Part shown: one piece after another, positions 13,159 to 20,181 of the stretch | Layout of the letters: every line of letters begins with the position of its first letter | How positions within the stretch are numbered: the stretch's first letter is position 1 | IMG/VR virus record: IMGVR_UViG_3300032222_000348 | Span: 1-30,296 of that record | Origin: a virus | DNA length: 30,296 nucleotides | Strand: one strand, 5' to 3' | Notes under the pieces: model-generated | Databases searched by the model: none | What the model was told of the DNA's origin: nothing | What the model saw: only the letters and a program-made list of their open reading frames with translations | Program-made: the position numbers and the translations under genes

Positions 13159-13459
13159 TTTTTGCCCTTACTCTTTTCCAAACTTCTTTTGTTTTATGAA
13201 TATTTCTAGACTTATCCGTTGATCCAGAGTTTAGATAAACTCCTCCCCAGACCCCGTATTCATCATTTTCTACTCCAGATTGATAACAAAATTTAGAAAC
13301 TGGACAAGACATGCATGCCTCATCTATGCTTTTTGCAACATTAATATCTGTTTCATATTTTTCATAAAATAAATTCGTATCCATTCCACGGCATGCTGAT
13401 AGATGATACCAGTCAAAATCATCTTGGTCTAGGCCTAAATCATTTAAAATATTTGACAT
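13145..13459 (-). CDS. WhiB-family Fe-S transcription regulator
   Basis: A 104-residue WhiB-like protein. Four cysteines are placed C23, C49, C52 and C58 (ACRG, CMSCPVSKFC), the set that binds a [4Fe-4S] cluster, followed by GVWGG (69-73), the turn that defines the family, and a basic C-terminus KEVWKRVRAKNG for DNA or sigma-factor contact. WhiB proteins occur essentially only in actinobacteria and their phages, so this is the best host marker here. It lies in mid-operon after oxygenase genes and could control or be controlled by redox state along with catalase and thioredoxin, which is inference. Confidence 0.93.
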   Translation of the reverse strand: MSNILNDLGLDQDDFDWYHLSACRGMDTNLFYEKYETDINVAKSIDEACMSCPVSKFCYQSGVENDEYGVWGGVYLNSGSTDKSRNIHKTKEVWKRVRAKNGIH

Positions 13460-13673
13460 ACTTTTTATTTAGCCTCCATGTTCCATCGTTTTCAATATTA
13501 ATTCTTTGTAAAATCCCCCAAGAATCTTTTTTATATGATCCATCTTTTCTAAAGTATCCACTGTTATTTTTTTCCCATATGTTTAATTCATAATTATTCC
13601 AATAACAGTCTCTATTAGACGATTGAAATCTTTCAATAAACACTTTTACTCCTTGTAAATTAAGAGTTAACAT
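13440..13673 (-). CDS. Small protein of unknown function (77 aa)
   Basis: Reads MLTLNLQGVKVFIERFQSSN and is rich in Asn, Tyr, Trp and Lys, ending in KYVKYFK. An upstream ATG (13715) would add 14 residues but overlaps the preceding oxygenase by 56 bases. The ATG at 13673 overlaps it by only 14, so I prefer it; the choice is not certain. The WNNYELNIWEKNNSGYFRKD region looks like a compact beta-rich domain. Function unknown. Confidence 0.55.
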   Translation of the reverse strand: MLTLNLQGVKVFIERFQSSNRDCYWNNYELNIWEKNNSGYFRKDGSYKKDSWGILQRINIENDGTWRLNKKYVKYFK

Positions 13674-14271
13674 TTTGGTTTCTTTCGTAATATAAAGTTT
13701 TATAGTAGTTAACAAGCCTTCTCATATTTAATCTATGTGTATCTGTAATATCTTCTGAAAGTGGATCCTCTAAGTGTGCAAAAACCATGTCTAAAAAGCT
13801 ATATGATTCAAAGTCCACTTTGTCTCTCCAATGAACTTGGTGGGTGCCAGAAAATGTGAGGGCTTGGTTATCTTTTAAAACATATTTTTTATTTGAAACA
13901 TATATAGGCCATTCAAAACTAGAGGCCATTTGTATATCAAAAGTAAATACTGGTTTTGGGAAAGCAGTGTCTACGTGAGGGAATAATTCTGGAACAACTC
14001 CAGTTTCTAAAGTATATCTACAAAACTGTAACGCTCTTAATTTCATTTTTTTCCCAGCTACATTAGACACATGTTCCTCTATGGTTTCCCATATATCTCT
14101 TGCTCCGCCATCAATTTCGTCAAACTCTTTTATAAAAAATAACTTTTGTCCTTGATTTGTATTATCAACAACCTTATCTTTTGGGCATGAATCAACATAT
14201 TTATATATTCTACTTATTTGATCTTGTGTAAAAACATTATCAACAACAATTTGTTCTAGCTCTAGGTTCAT
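13660..14271 (-). CDS. Fe(II)/2OG-oxygenase-like protein, compact family, paralogue 3
   Basis: A 203-residue protein sharing the core of the 4408-5088 and 5093-5788 proteins. PELFPHVDTAF (94-104; H99/D101) is the HxD part, FTFDIQMA and WPIYV follow, and HQVHWRD (144-150) gives the distal H147 with R149. It is shorter and more diverged than the tandem pair. The stop of the neighbouring P4H-type gene overlaps the start (TAATG). Same fold and motif order support Fe(II)/2OG chemistry; the substrate is unknown. Confidence 0.65.
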   Translation of the reverse strand: MNLELEQIVVDNVFTQDQISRIYKYVDSCPKDKVVDNTNQGQKLFFIKEFDEIDGGARDIWETIEEHVSNVAGKKMKLRALQFCRYTLETGVVPELFPHVDTAFPKPVFTFDIQMASSFEWPIYVSNKKYVLKDNQALTFSGTHQVHWRDKVDFESYSFLDMVFAHLEDPLSEDITDTHRLNMRRLVNYYKTLYYERNQNVNS

Positions 14272-14978
14272 TAGAATGTATTTAAATCCGATCCATCTTC
14301 ACCAGGGTTTCTCCATAGGGCTGTGGAGTCTCTAAAGTCTGCTGTGTCTGGGGCTTCTTTTTCTTCTACATCAAATGTGTACCAAATTGGCATTGTGTAT
14401 CTTACTCCAGAAGTTACGTGGGTTACTTCGTGAGGGTAATTGCTTGGAAATAAAACTAATGTTCCTGCTTTAGGTTTTAAAAATATATCATACTGAGGAA
14501 AATTAATTTGTCCTCCTTCATAATTATCGTTAGGATACATTAATCCAGATATGTTTAATCTATAGTATGAAGACTTGGCAACTGGCTCACCGTTTGGATG
14601 TAAACAGTCTGCATGCAGACCAGAACCCATTCCCTCTCTCCATTTAACAAAATGAAGTTGATTCCATGGGGTTCTTCTTACTGGAACTCCATATTTTTCG
14701 CAATAATATTTTTCAATTGCTTCATATATTTTTGTATTGTATTTGTGAAGCAATGCATATACAGTTCTATTTTCATTTACTACTCTAGTAAATTTAATAT
14801 CTTTACCACCTGAGAATTCTGGATCATCCCTATATTGCTCTAAATATTGAAATACAATTTTTCTATCTTGTTCTTCAAGGAAATCTTCAATAATAATGAC
14901 ATTGTCTTTACTGTTACCTATTTTGTCAAAATTTTCTTTATACTTGTTCCAAATTTTTGGATTTAATACGTCAGACAT
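14271..14978 (-). CDS. Prolyl-4-hydroxylase-type Fe(II)/2OG oxygenase, copy A
   Basis: A 235-residue protein with the P4H core. GLHADCLHPNG (120-130) holds H122 and D124, LNISGLMYPNDNYEGGQINF (141-160) is the conserved strand-turn, KPKAGTLVLFPSNYPHEV (168-185) leads to H183, and TSGVRYTMPIW (189-199) supplies the 2OG-binding R193. All four key residues are present. P4H-type enzymes hydroxylate prolines or related peptide positions; virus members are known. Copy B is at 22609-23277. The start lies in an AATAATG overlap with the SGNH-like gene, which carries GGAGAA before it. Confidence 0.85.
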   Translation of the reverse strand: MSDVLNPKIWNKYKENFDKIGNSKDNVIIIEDFLEEQDRKIVFQYLEQYRDDPEFSGGKDIKFTRVVNENRTVYALLHKYNTKIYEAIEKYYCEKYGVPVRRTPWNQLHFVKWREGMGSGLHADCLHPNGEPVAKSSYYRLNISGLMYPNDNYEGGQINFPQYDIFLKPKAGTLVLFPSNYPHEVTHVTSGVRYTMPIWYTFDVEEKEAPDTADFRDSTALWRNPGEDGSDLNTF

Positions 14979-15757
14979 TATTCTCCTTTATTTTCTACAA
15001 AAAAATTCAATATATCTTCTTGTGAAACTAAATCTTTTTCTGATTTTAAGAAATATTTAAATCTATAGTTGCTTAAAAACTCATTTGTTTGTGAGTCCCA
15101 TGATGTCCAATATAGGTTTATTCCTGCTGCTTCGCAGTATTGTTCAAAAGCTCTCATTGTATGCAAATATTTAATGCCTAAAAGTTGCATAGGGGTATTG
15201 TTTGGTACACACATTATGTTGTGTTCGATGCCATCGTTTACTTCTGGCCTATATTGATAAAAGATTTTTGGCTTAAATATTTGATGCTCTTCCCAAAAAC
15301 CTAAGTCTCGTATCATTTCTGGGGCCAGTAGGTATACGTCTTTTGGCTTTCCTATTAAATTAAAATATTTATATAGATTTGGAATAATTTTGTGAATAGA
15401 AGCACCTGGATAAGATATATTTCTATAGGAATTTTTATCTACAGATATTTGATTATATATTCTTTTTGCCCAACCATCTTCTTCATCAATATCCATCGGT
15501 ATTGATCTTTCACAGCCAGCAAATAGTATGTGCTCATTATCTAAATTTATTTTTGTAAAATCGTCACATCTAAGTCCGTAGTTATTTTTTCTATAGCTAG
15601 TTTTGCAGTCTTCGTGACCCTCTTGCATCCAGGTTGGATTATTCTCTACAACTGGTTCTATGATCTCAGAAAGCCACGTTGAGTGTCTTTGTTTTAAATC
15701 CTGTGCCTGCTCTAAATATGACTTCAAGGTATCCCTAAATAAAGAGTAGCATCCCAA
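14978..15757 (-). CDS. SGNH-hydrolase-like protein, copy B
   Basis: A 259-residue relative of the 8217-9146 protein: LRCDDFTKI, HILFAGCERSIPMD (block I-like; the nucleophile position differs from the GCSET of copy A), YRNISYPGASIHKI (block II-like), KPKDVYLLAPEMIRD and a YWTSWD motif. The catalytic serine of copy A is not clearly aligned here, so it may be inactive or use another residue. Starts at TTG (15757) because ATG at the next frame is blocked by a stop. It heads the eight-gene operon and its start lies 7 bases after a consensus promoter. Function by analogy only. Confidence 0.5.
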   Translation of the reverse strand: MGCYSLFRDTLKSYLEQAQDLKQRHSTWLSEIIEPVVENNPTWMQEGHEDCKTSYRKNNYGLRCDDFTKINLDNEHILFAGCERSIPMDIDEEDGWAKRIYNQISVDKNSYRNISYPGASIHKIIPNLYKYFNLIGKPKDVYLLAPEMIRDLGFWEEHQIFKPKIFYQYRPEVNDGIEHNIMCVPNNTPMQLLGIKYLHTMRAFEQYCEAAGINLYWTSWDSQTNEFLSNYRFKYFLKSEKDLVSQEDILNFFVENKGE

Positions 15758-15764
15758 TATATAT

Positions 15765-15794
15765 ATTATACAGGTTGTTATAAGTTCTTGTCAA
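15765..15794 (-). promoter_or_regulatory. Near-consensus promoter, leaderless TTG start at 15757
   Basis: Perfect TTGACA (15789-15794), 18-base spacer, perfect TATAAT (15765-15770), then 7 bases to TTG. The strongest promoter pattern in the window; it drives eight genes down to 12424. Confidence 0.85.
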
Positions 15795-15938
15795 CTACTT
15801 TGGAGAAATTTTATTTATTGAAACTTTTTTAATTTCATCGTCAACACTAAATATATCCTGTATATATTCAAGGGCGTCATCCGAATTAAATGCCTCTACT
15901 TCTATTTCAACACTTAATTGAACTATATACTTGTTCAT
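15795..15938 (-). CDS. Small protein after the endolysin (47 aa)
   Basis: Reads MNKYIVQLSVEIEVEAFNSD then DALEYIQDIFSVDDEIKK. The ATG is directly adjacent to the endolysin stop. The beta-strand start followed by an acidic helix (SDDALEYIQDIF) looks like a small ferredoxin-like fold of phage accessory proteins, but the function is unknown. The -35 of the next promoter starts right at its stop codon. Confidence 0.65.
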   Translation of the reverse strand: MNKYIVQLSVEIEVEAFNSDDALEYIQDIFSVDDEIKKVSINKISPK

Positions 15939-16517
15939 TTATTTAATTAATTGGCCACATGTTTCGCATGTTTTTTTCTTAGAAGACGTGGCTTTTGTAG
16001 TAATTGATTTTGGAGAAGATCCAAATTTAGGTCTTCCAAATCCTACAATTGAAATCATTACGCCAGCTTTGTTTTTCTTATAGGCACGAAGTTGTTTACA
16101 AACTTCTCCGCCATTTCTTTGGCTTCCAGACTTCTTTGATGATGTATTTCCTTCTATGCACCAGACAGTTCCGTCCTCATTATCTTTAACAACAATTCCT
16201 ACATGTGAAACTCTGTCTACGCCATCTGATGGAAAATCAAAATAGGCAATATCTCCTGGCTCTGGATCTGCAATGTCTCCGTCAATCCATGCGTTAGCTT
16301 TCTTGAATGCAGTTACTCCCGCTGGAGTGTATACTGTATTAGGAATCTTTACACCAGCTTCGTTGCCACACCAATTTACAAAACTTCCGCACCATGGTTG
16401 AAAGTTAGCCTTTGTATAAGCGCCGTATTTTGTTTCGTTATCTTTTGGACCTTCGATAGTCCCAATCTCTGCTGTAGCAACTTCAATTAAACGTGCTGCT
16501 GTGCCTTGTTCTGCCAT
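15939..16517 (-). CDS. CHAP-domain endolysin
   Basis: A 192-residue enzyme with the CHAP triad: C43 in PWCGSFVNW, H105 in VSHVGIVV and E122 in WCIEGNTS. CHAP domains cut peptidoglycan peptide or amide bonds. The segment GDIAYFDFP (88-96) is the usual strand. A Ser/Lys-rich linker leads to a C-terminal CETCGQ knuckle, possibly a small cell-wall or metal-binding tail. A longer TTG reading to 16532 is possible, but the ATG at 16517 overlaps the upstream stop as TAATG and is preferred. Two extra cysteines (C50, C120) could form a disulfide. It follows the holin-like gene, as in a lysis cassette. Confidence 0.9.
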   Translation of the reverse strand: MAEQGTAARLIEVATAEIGTIEGPKDNETKYGAYTKANFQPWCGSFVNWCGNEAGVKIPNTVYTPAGVTAFKKANAWIDGDIADPEPGDIAYFDFPSDGVDRVSHVGIVVKDNEDGTVWCIEGNTSSKKSGSQRNGGEVCKQLRAYKKNKAGVMISIVGFGRPKFGSSPKSITTKATSSKKKTCETCGQLIK

Positions 16518-16927
16518 TAGTCTTTGTCCCAATCTGTATCAACTGGTTGCTCTGCTGGCATTTGTCCGTCTGGCTTTGCTGCTAAACGTGCTGCAGTTGC
16601 ATCAATTTCTGCTTCTAGCTTTTTATCCGCCTGTGTATTTTTTGCATCCATCTCCTTGTTTTGAAGTTGAGCTGCCATAATATCCTTAGCTCCTGAGTTT
16701 CCAATAAGGATTCCTGCTAGTGTTCCTGTAATAAATGTTGCAATGCTACCTAGTACATTAAAAAACATTTTGTCATTTTCTGACTGCGCCCCTATGGGTT
16801 GTGTTACAAAAAGCAATCCGTAAATAATTCCAACTGCTGTTAAAAACAAAATGCTTCCAAGAGTTATTCCTAAAATAAACTTTAAACGAGCATCTAAATC
16901 CGCAGCCGTTAATCTTTCTTTAGCCAT
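16517..16927 (-). CDS. Two-TM membrane protein, holin candidate
   Basis: A 136-residue protein with two hydrophobic segments (about 17-42, FILGITLGSILFLTAVGIIY; and about 55-75, VLGSIATFITGTLAGILIG) and a charged C-terminal coiled tail (about 85-120, MDAKNTQADKKLEAEIDATA). Size and position immediately before the endolysin support a holin, but the long C-terminal tail is unusual and a virion-associated membrane role is possible. Overlaps the lipoprotein end by 8 bases and the endolysin start by one base. Confidence 0.6.
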   Translation of the reverse strand: MAKERLTAADLDARLKFILGITLGSILFLTAVGIIYGLLFVTQPIGAQSENDKMFFNVLGSIATFITGTLAGILIGNSGAKDIMAAQLQNKEMDAKNTQADKKLEAEIDATAARLAAKPDGQMPAEQPVDTDWDKD

Positions 16928-17135
16928 TTGTTATTTCCTGTTCTGGTGTAGTAGGTGTAATTTTTATTACATCTTTTGTACAAGTCTGCGAGGCTTCACA
17001 GATTGGTGGATTACATTCTGCCAATTCCCAATTTTCTGGATCCTGGCATGGATATCTATATCCTCCACTATAACCACATGAACTCAATGATACCATTAAT
17101 AGGCCAGCTAAGGCAATAGCAATTATTTTCCTCAT
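16920..17135 (-). CDS. Cysteine-rich lipoprotein (71 aa)
   Basis: A lipoprotein signal: KK-like start, hydrophobic core, and lipobox LSSCG with C20 as the acylation site. The mature 52 residues contain four more cysteines (C30, C41, C47, C52 by position), enough for two disulfides. It would sit on the outer face of the membrane. Between the two small membrane genes of the lysis region it could be a superinfection-exclusion or lysis-control lipoprotein; this is inference. Leaderless promoter directly upstream. Confidence 0.75.
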   Translation of the reverse strand: MRKIIAIALAGLLMVSLSSCGYSGGYRYPCQDPENWELAECNPPICEASQTCTKDVIKITPTTPEQEITNG

Positions 17136-17141
17136 AATACT

Positions 17142-17150
17142 ATTATATCA
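17142..17150 (-). promoter_or_regulatory. Extended -10 promoter, leaderless start of the lipoprotein gene
   Basis: TGA-TATAAT (-10 at 17142-17147), 6 bases to the ATG at 17135. It drives the lipoprotein, holin-like and endolysin genes. Confidence 0.7.
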
Positions 17151-17168
17151 AATATATTTCTATAAGTG

Positions 17169-17357
17169 CTATTCTTCTTCCTTTTCTGCTTTTTCTCTAA
17201 TTCCTATGGTTATAAACCATATGGCTACTGAGGCTAGGGTCACGTATCCGACCACTGTTTTTGCGCTGCCCTCAAGGACAACCCAGGCTACAAAAAATCC
17301 TAGAAACGTAAAGTTTTCGCTAAGAATAGCTATAGCTCTTTTTTTCAACCAGTTCAT
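17169..17357 (-). CDS. Small two-TM protein (62 aa)
   Basis: Two hydrophobic segments (FTFLGFFVAWVVL, about 16-29; VGYVTLASVAIWFITIGI, about 36-53) with a basic N-terminus and acidic tail (REKAEKEEE). The layout resembles class II holins, so it is a second holin candidate in front of the 16517 gene; it could also be an antiholin. Starts with GGGGG 5 bases before ATG, 2 bases after the stop of the large surface protein gene. Confidence 0.6.
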   Translation of the reverse strand: MNWLKKRAIAILSENFTFLGFFVAWVVLEGSAKTVVGYVTLASVAIWFITIGIREKAEKEEE

Positions 17358-17359
17358 AT

Positions 17360-19801
17360 TTACCCCCTTATTCTCAAAATTGAACTACCAAGGATTACTT
17401 GGCCAACTAAAATTACTGCCACTAAAACCTCTGTGGCATCTTTTCTTTCTTGTGGAGACATATCTGCTCCAATATTTGCTAATGCTTTACCAAGCTCGCA
17501 TTTCTGTTCTTCTGTTAATCCTTCAATTGCTTCTTCTGGATTAAAACATCCAGAAATTGCATTAACAAGTGCTGCTGGAGATTCTAATGCTAGTAGTGCC
17601 GAAGCGACTTCTGCTGTAATAACTACTGGATTACCATTAGAATCCTCTCTAACCTCTACTGGAATTTGTGGAGGAAGATCACGATACTCAAGTCCCGCTG
17701 CAATAATATCTGCTGCTGCAATTGGGGCGCCTTCCGATGAATCTACTAATGCATCCGAAACTAATTCTTTTTCTGCTAGGGTAAACGTACCGTCTTCAGT
17801 TAATGCATCTGATAAATTATTTACTTCTTCAGTTGTTATTTCACCGTCTGCAGATAGAGCTTCAAGTACAGCTTCTGCATCTTCAGCTGTTAAGTTTCCA
17901 TCTTCGATAAGATTTTCAACCACTTCAACTATTTCTTCTACCGACATTTCTTCTGCAGGTGGTTCTTCAGCAGGTGGTTCTTCAGCAGGTGGTTCTTCTG
18001 CTGGTGGTTCTTCAGCAGGTGGTTCTTCAGCAGGTGGTTCTTCAGCAGGTGGTTCTTCAGCAGGTGGTTCTTCTGCTGGTGGTTCTTCTGCTGGTGGTTC
18101 TTCTGCTGGTGGCTCTTCTGCTGGTGGCTCAATGGCAGGAGGTTCTGATGCTCCTCCACCAGTTAAGTTAGAACTTTGTGTAGCAGGTATGGAAATAACA
18201 GTTTCAGTATAAGTACTTACTGGCCCAGACCAGTTAGCAACTCTAATAGTATAAGTAGCGCCTTCTGTCAAACCAGTTAATTCAATAGATTCTGGTGCAC
18301 CATCTGTATTTAATGTTTGTCCTTCGTATGGATTTTCTGCATTAGGATCATTTGTTACTACTTGATAAAACCAAGTGTTGGCTTCATAGCCTTGAGGTAG
18401 TTCTGGAGCAATTGTTACAGTAGTTCCTTCAATAATAGGTTCTGCAAGAATTGGAGCGGGAGTAGGAATATTATTATTTATAGCAGATATAAGTTGTCCT
18501 GCTTTAGTGTTTAATGTTGACTGTAAGGAAGTTTTTGTTGATACTGCTGAGTTTACGATATTATTTAAAGATGTTGTGTTAATAGAATTTATATTTGATG
18601 TATTTATTGAATTTTGTGCAACGACTGGAGATAGACTTTGATTTAATTGAGTAATAGTTGCATTTGCTGAATCTACTGCTGCCTGAACAGTTGAAGTGTT
18701 TGGATCTACATATGGAGTAAATGATGTACCCTGACTTATTTGTCCCGCAAATCCAGTGCCTGTATTTGTATCGTTAATTTCTGAGATAGCACCATTTGTT
18801 GTTTCTCTATAATTAAATCTTGCACCATTCGGTATTGGACCAACTGCAGTTACATTTGCCATCCAAGCGCCATCATTTGGATTAATATCAGCGTTAAATC
18901 TTATTTGAACCATTTGAGTAGAAGCATCTTGTTGTGGATAAGGCCTTAAGTCCCAAGCAATGTCTAGACTTGTTCCAGTGGTTGAATATGTTATTCCAGT
19001 TCCTGTACTCCAGGTAGTCCAATCCCACCCAGCAATAGAAACAGATGGTGCGTCTGGAGTTTGATAATAAACCCATCCCTGATCTACTCCAAATGTTATT
19101 GTAGCATTTGATCCTACATATACATTGCTATATAAGGTTCCGCCCATTTGCATTCCGAAAGGAAGATTCATTCTTATTCCAGCGTCATCTACGCCAGCCA
19201 AAACGTTTGTTGTTGTTCCAATGGTTGCCTGTAAATTATTTACTGCTGTTTGTGCATTATCAATAGCAATATTTGCCTGAGTTAATTCTGTTTGAGCAGT
19301 TGCTTGTGCTGCAGAAGCTGTTGTTTTTGCCGCAGAAACTTGTAATACTTCTGTCTGTGCGGAAGTTACCGTAATACTATCTACGGCTGTTTGAGCAACC
19401 ACTATTGTTTGTTTGGAATCCTGAACTATTTGAGAGCTTTGGTCTATTGGATTTGTTGCTAGATTAATACTACTTATTGTAGTAGTTGCAGTATCAACTA
19501 GGGCAATTGCTGTTTGAGCTGTTGAAATACTTTGAGTTAGTTGTGTTACTGCTGATTGAGCTTGTGATAATTCTGTTTGAGCTGTTGATATTAATGCTGT
19601 AGATGAATCTGTGGCTGCAATAGCTTGTTGAACTTCTGCATTAGCCACCCCAAGAGCTGTGTTTACTGCTTGTTGAGCGGGGCTTACTGCAACCTGTTCT
19701 GATCCGCCTGTATCTGTAGCATGAGCACTATCTGGTATAGAAAGCGTTAACCAACCTAAAACAATAAGGCTGAATAATAAAAGTTTAACTTTTCTAGTCA
19801 A
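17360..19801 (-). CDS. Large secreted/anchored surface protein with (EEPPA)n stalk (813 aa)
   Basis: Signal peptide (RK...LLLFSLIVLGWLTL, cleavage near SAHA), then Ala/Thr/Gln-rich helical coiled coil (about 35-200), a beta-rich domain with aromatic residues (about 205-355; FGVDQGWVYYQTPDAP, YRETTNGA), a second helical stretch, a fibronectin-III-like domain (about 455-545; TGLTEGATYTIRVANWSG), then eleven EEPPA units preceded by IEPPA and SEPPA, an EF-hand-like acidic helical region (EDGNLTAEDAEAVLEAL) and a C-terminal hydrophobic anchor (TEVLVAVILVGQVILGSS) with RIRG. Starts at TTG with AGGAG 9 bases before it. Likely a fibre-like or host-surface protein. A PEP-rich stalk is a plausible target of prolyl hydroxylase-type enzymes; that is inference. 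Confidence 0.75.
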   Translation of the reverse strand: MTRKVKLLLFSLIVLGWLTLSIPDSAHATDTGGSEQVAVSPAQQAVNTALGVANAEVQQAIAATDSSTALISTAQTELSQAQSAVTQLTQSISTAQTAIALVDTATTTISSINLATNPIDQSSQIVQDSKQTIVVAQTAVDSITVTSAQTEVLQVSAAKTTASAAQATAQTELTQANIAIDNAQTAVNNLQATIGTTTNVLAGVDDAGIRMNLPFGMQMGGTLYSNVYVGSNATITFGVDQGWVYYQTPDAPSVSIAGWDWTTWSTGTGITYSTTGTSLDIAWDLRPYPQQDASTQMVQIRFNADINPNDGAWMANVTAVGPIPNGARFNYRETTNGAISEINDTNTGTGFAGQISQGTSFTPYVDPNTSTVQAAVDSANATITQLNQSLSPVVAQNSINTSNINSINTTSLNNIVNSAVSTKTSLQSTLNTKAGQLISAINNNIPTPAPILAEPIIEGTTVTIAPELPQGYEANTWFYQVVTNDPNAENPYEGQTLNTDGAPESIELTGLTEGATYTIRVANWSGPVSTYTETVISIPATQSSNLTGGGASEPPAIEPPAEEPPAEEPPAEEPPAEEPPAEEPPAEEPPAEEPPAEEPPAEEPPAEEPPAEEPPAEEMSVEEIVEVVENLIEDGNLTAEDAEAVLEALSADGEITTEEVNNLSDALTEDGTFTLAEKELVSDALVDSSEGAPIAAADIIAAGLEYRDLPPQIPVEVREDSNGNPVVITAEVASALLALESPAALVNAISGCFNPEEAIEGLTEEQKCELGKALANIGADMSPQERKDATEVLVAVILVGQVILGSSILRIRG
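17957..18136. repeat. Tandem 15-base repeat coding for the EEPPA stalk
   Basis: Twelve in-register 15-base units of the type GGTGGTTCTTCAGCA (read on the plus strand) encode (E/I)EPPA. Silent changes (CAGCA versus TGCTG) alternate among units, which shows selection on the peptide and probably recent expansion. The number of units is likely to vary between relatives. Confidence 0.9.
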
Positions 19802-19812
19802 TTACGACTCTC

Positions 19813-19843
19813 CTAAGTTACATAAATTATTTATGTAACTTAG
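19813..19843. repeat. 31-base perfect hairpin at the surface-protein promoter
   Basis: Arms of 14 bases (CTAAGTTACATAAA / TTTATGTAACTTAG) separated by a 3-base TTA loop, perfect in all positions. It begins 2 bases after the -10 box (19846-19851) and ends at the Shine-Dalgarno AGGAG. In DNA it could be an operator covering the transcription start; in RNA it would be a leader hairpin next to the ribosome site. The hsp20 promoter (21865-21895) has a similar plan. Confidence 0.7.
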
Positions 19844-19845
19844 TA

Positions 19846-19854
19846 ATTATATCA
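19846..19854 (-). promoter_or_regulatory. Extended -10 promoter of the large surface-protein gene
   Basis: TGA-TATAAT, -10 at 19846-19851. The transcript starts inside the palindrome that follows and carries a leader with a good Shine-Dalgarno sequence, unlike the leaderless genes. Confidence 0.6.
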
Positions 19855-19883
19855 TCATAATTAAACTAATTTGAGTTAGTTGA

Positions 19884-20072
19884 CTATTTTTGATTATCTG
19901 TTTTGTAAAAACCAGAGCCTTTAAACTGTATCCCAAACGGTGTGAAAAACCTAGTCATCTCTGATCCGCACTCTTCGCATCGGTATCCTGGATCAGCGTC
20001 AGCAATAGATCTTGTTACTTCAAGTTTTTTATGAGCATCATCTAACTTGCATTTGTATTCATAAACAGCCAT
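19884..20072 (-). CDS. FmdB-type zinc-ribbon protein (62 aa)
   Basis: Begins MAVYEYKCKLDDAHKKLEV, followed by CEECGSEMTRFF (32-43), the layout of FmdB/CxxC putative regulatory proteins (Pfam zinc ribbon), whose roles are unknown. The first cysteine pair is reduced to a single C8. Ends the operon that starts at 21204. It overlaps the 20059-20181 gene by 14 bases. A RNA polymerase- or regulator-binding role is possible but unproven. Confidence 0.75.
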   Translation of the reverse strand: MAVYEYKCKLDDAHKKLEVTRSIADADPGYRCEECGSEMTRFFTPFGIQFKGSGFYKTDNQK

Positions 20073-20181
20073 TACTTGTACCCTTTTCTTTTTTAAACAA
20101 CACCGACTCTTCTACTTTGTCTATAGAATCATCTATAGTTGGCAAGTGTTCTTTTCCACAAGAACCACAATTCTTACACAT
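20059..20181 (-). CDS. Cysteine-cluster peptide (40 aa)
   Basis: Starts MCKNCGSCGKEHLPTIDDS, with C2-xx-C5-xx-C8 and H12, a compact metal-binding pattern, then an acidic helix and a tail C39. GGGGAAGAA precedes the ATG. It overlaps DUF2061 by 8 bases and FmdB by 14. Position, ribosome site and cysteine pattern support it; function unknown. Confidence 0.6.
   Translation of the reverse strand: MCKNCGSCGKEHLPTIDDSIDKVEESVLFKKEKGTSNGCL

Noticed and set aside
15939-16532. TTG start of the endolysin at 16532
   Set aside because: The ATG at 16517 forms a TAATG overlap with the upstream stop, the common arrangement here, and the extra residues add no domain.
17957-18136. Tandem short repeats as a CRISPR array
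   Set aside because: Units are 15 bases, directly adjacent, in frame and without spacers; they encode EEPPA.
17433-18212. 259-codon plus-strand open frame opposite the surface-protein gene
   Set aside because: It is the antisense reading of the 15-base repeat (GSSAG units) and lacks a ribosome site; the minus frame has signal peptide, domains and anchor.
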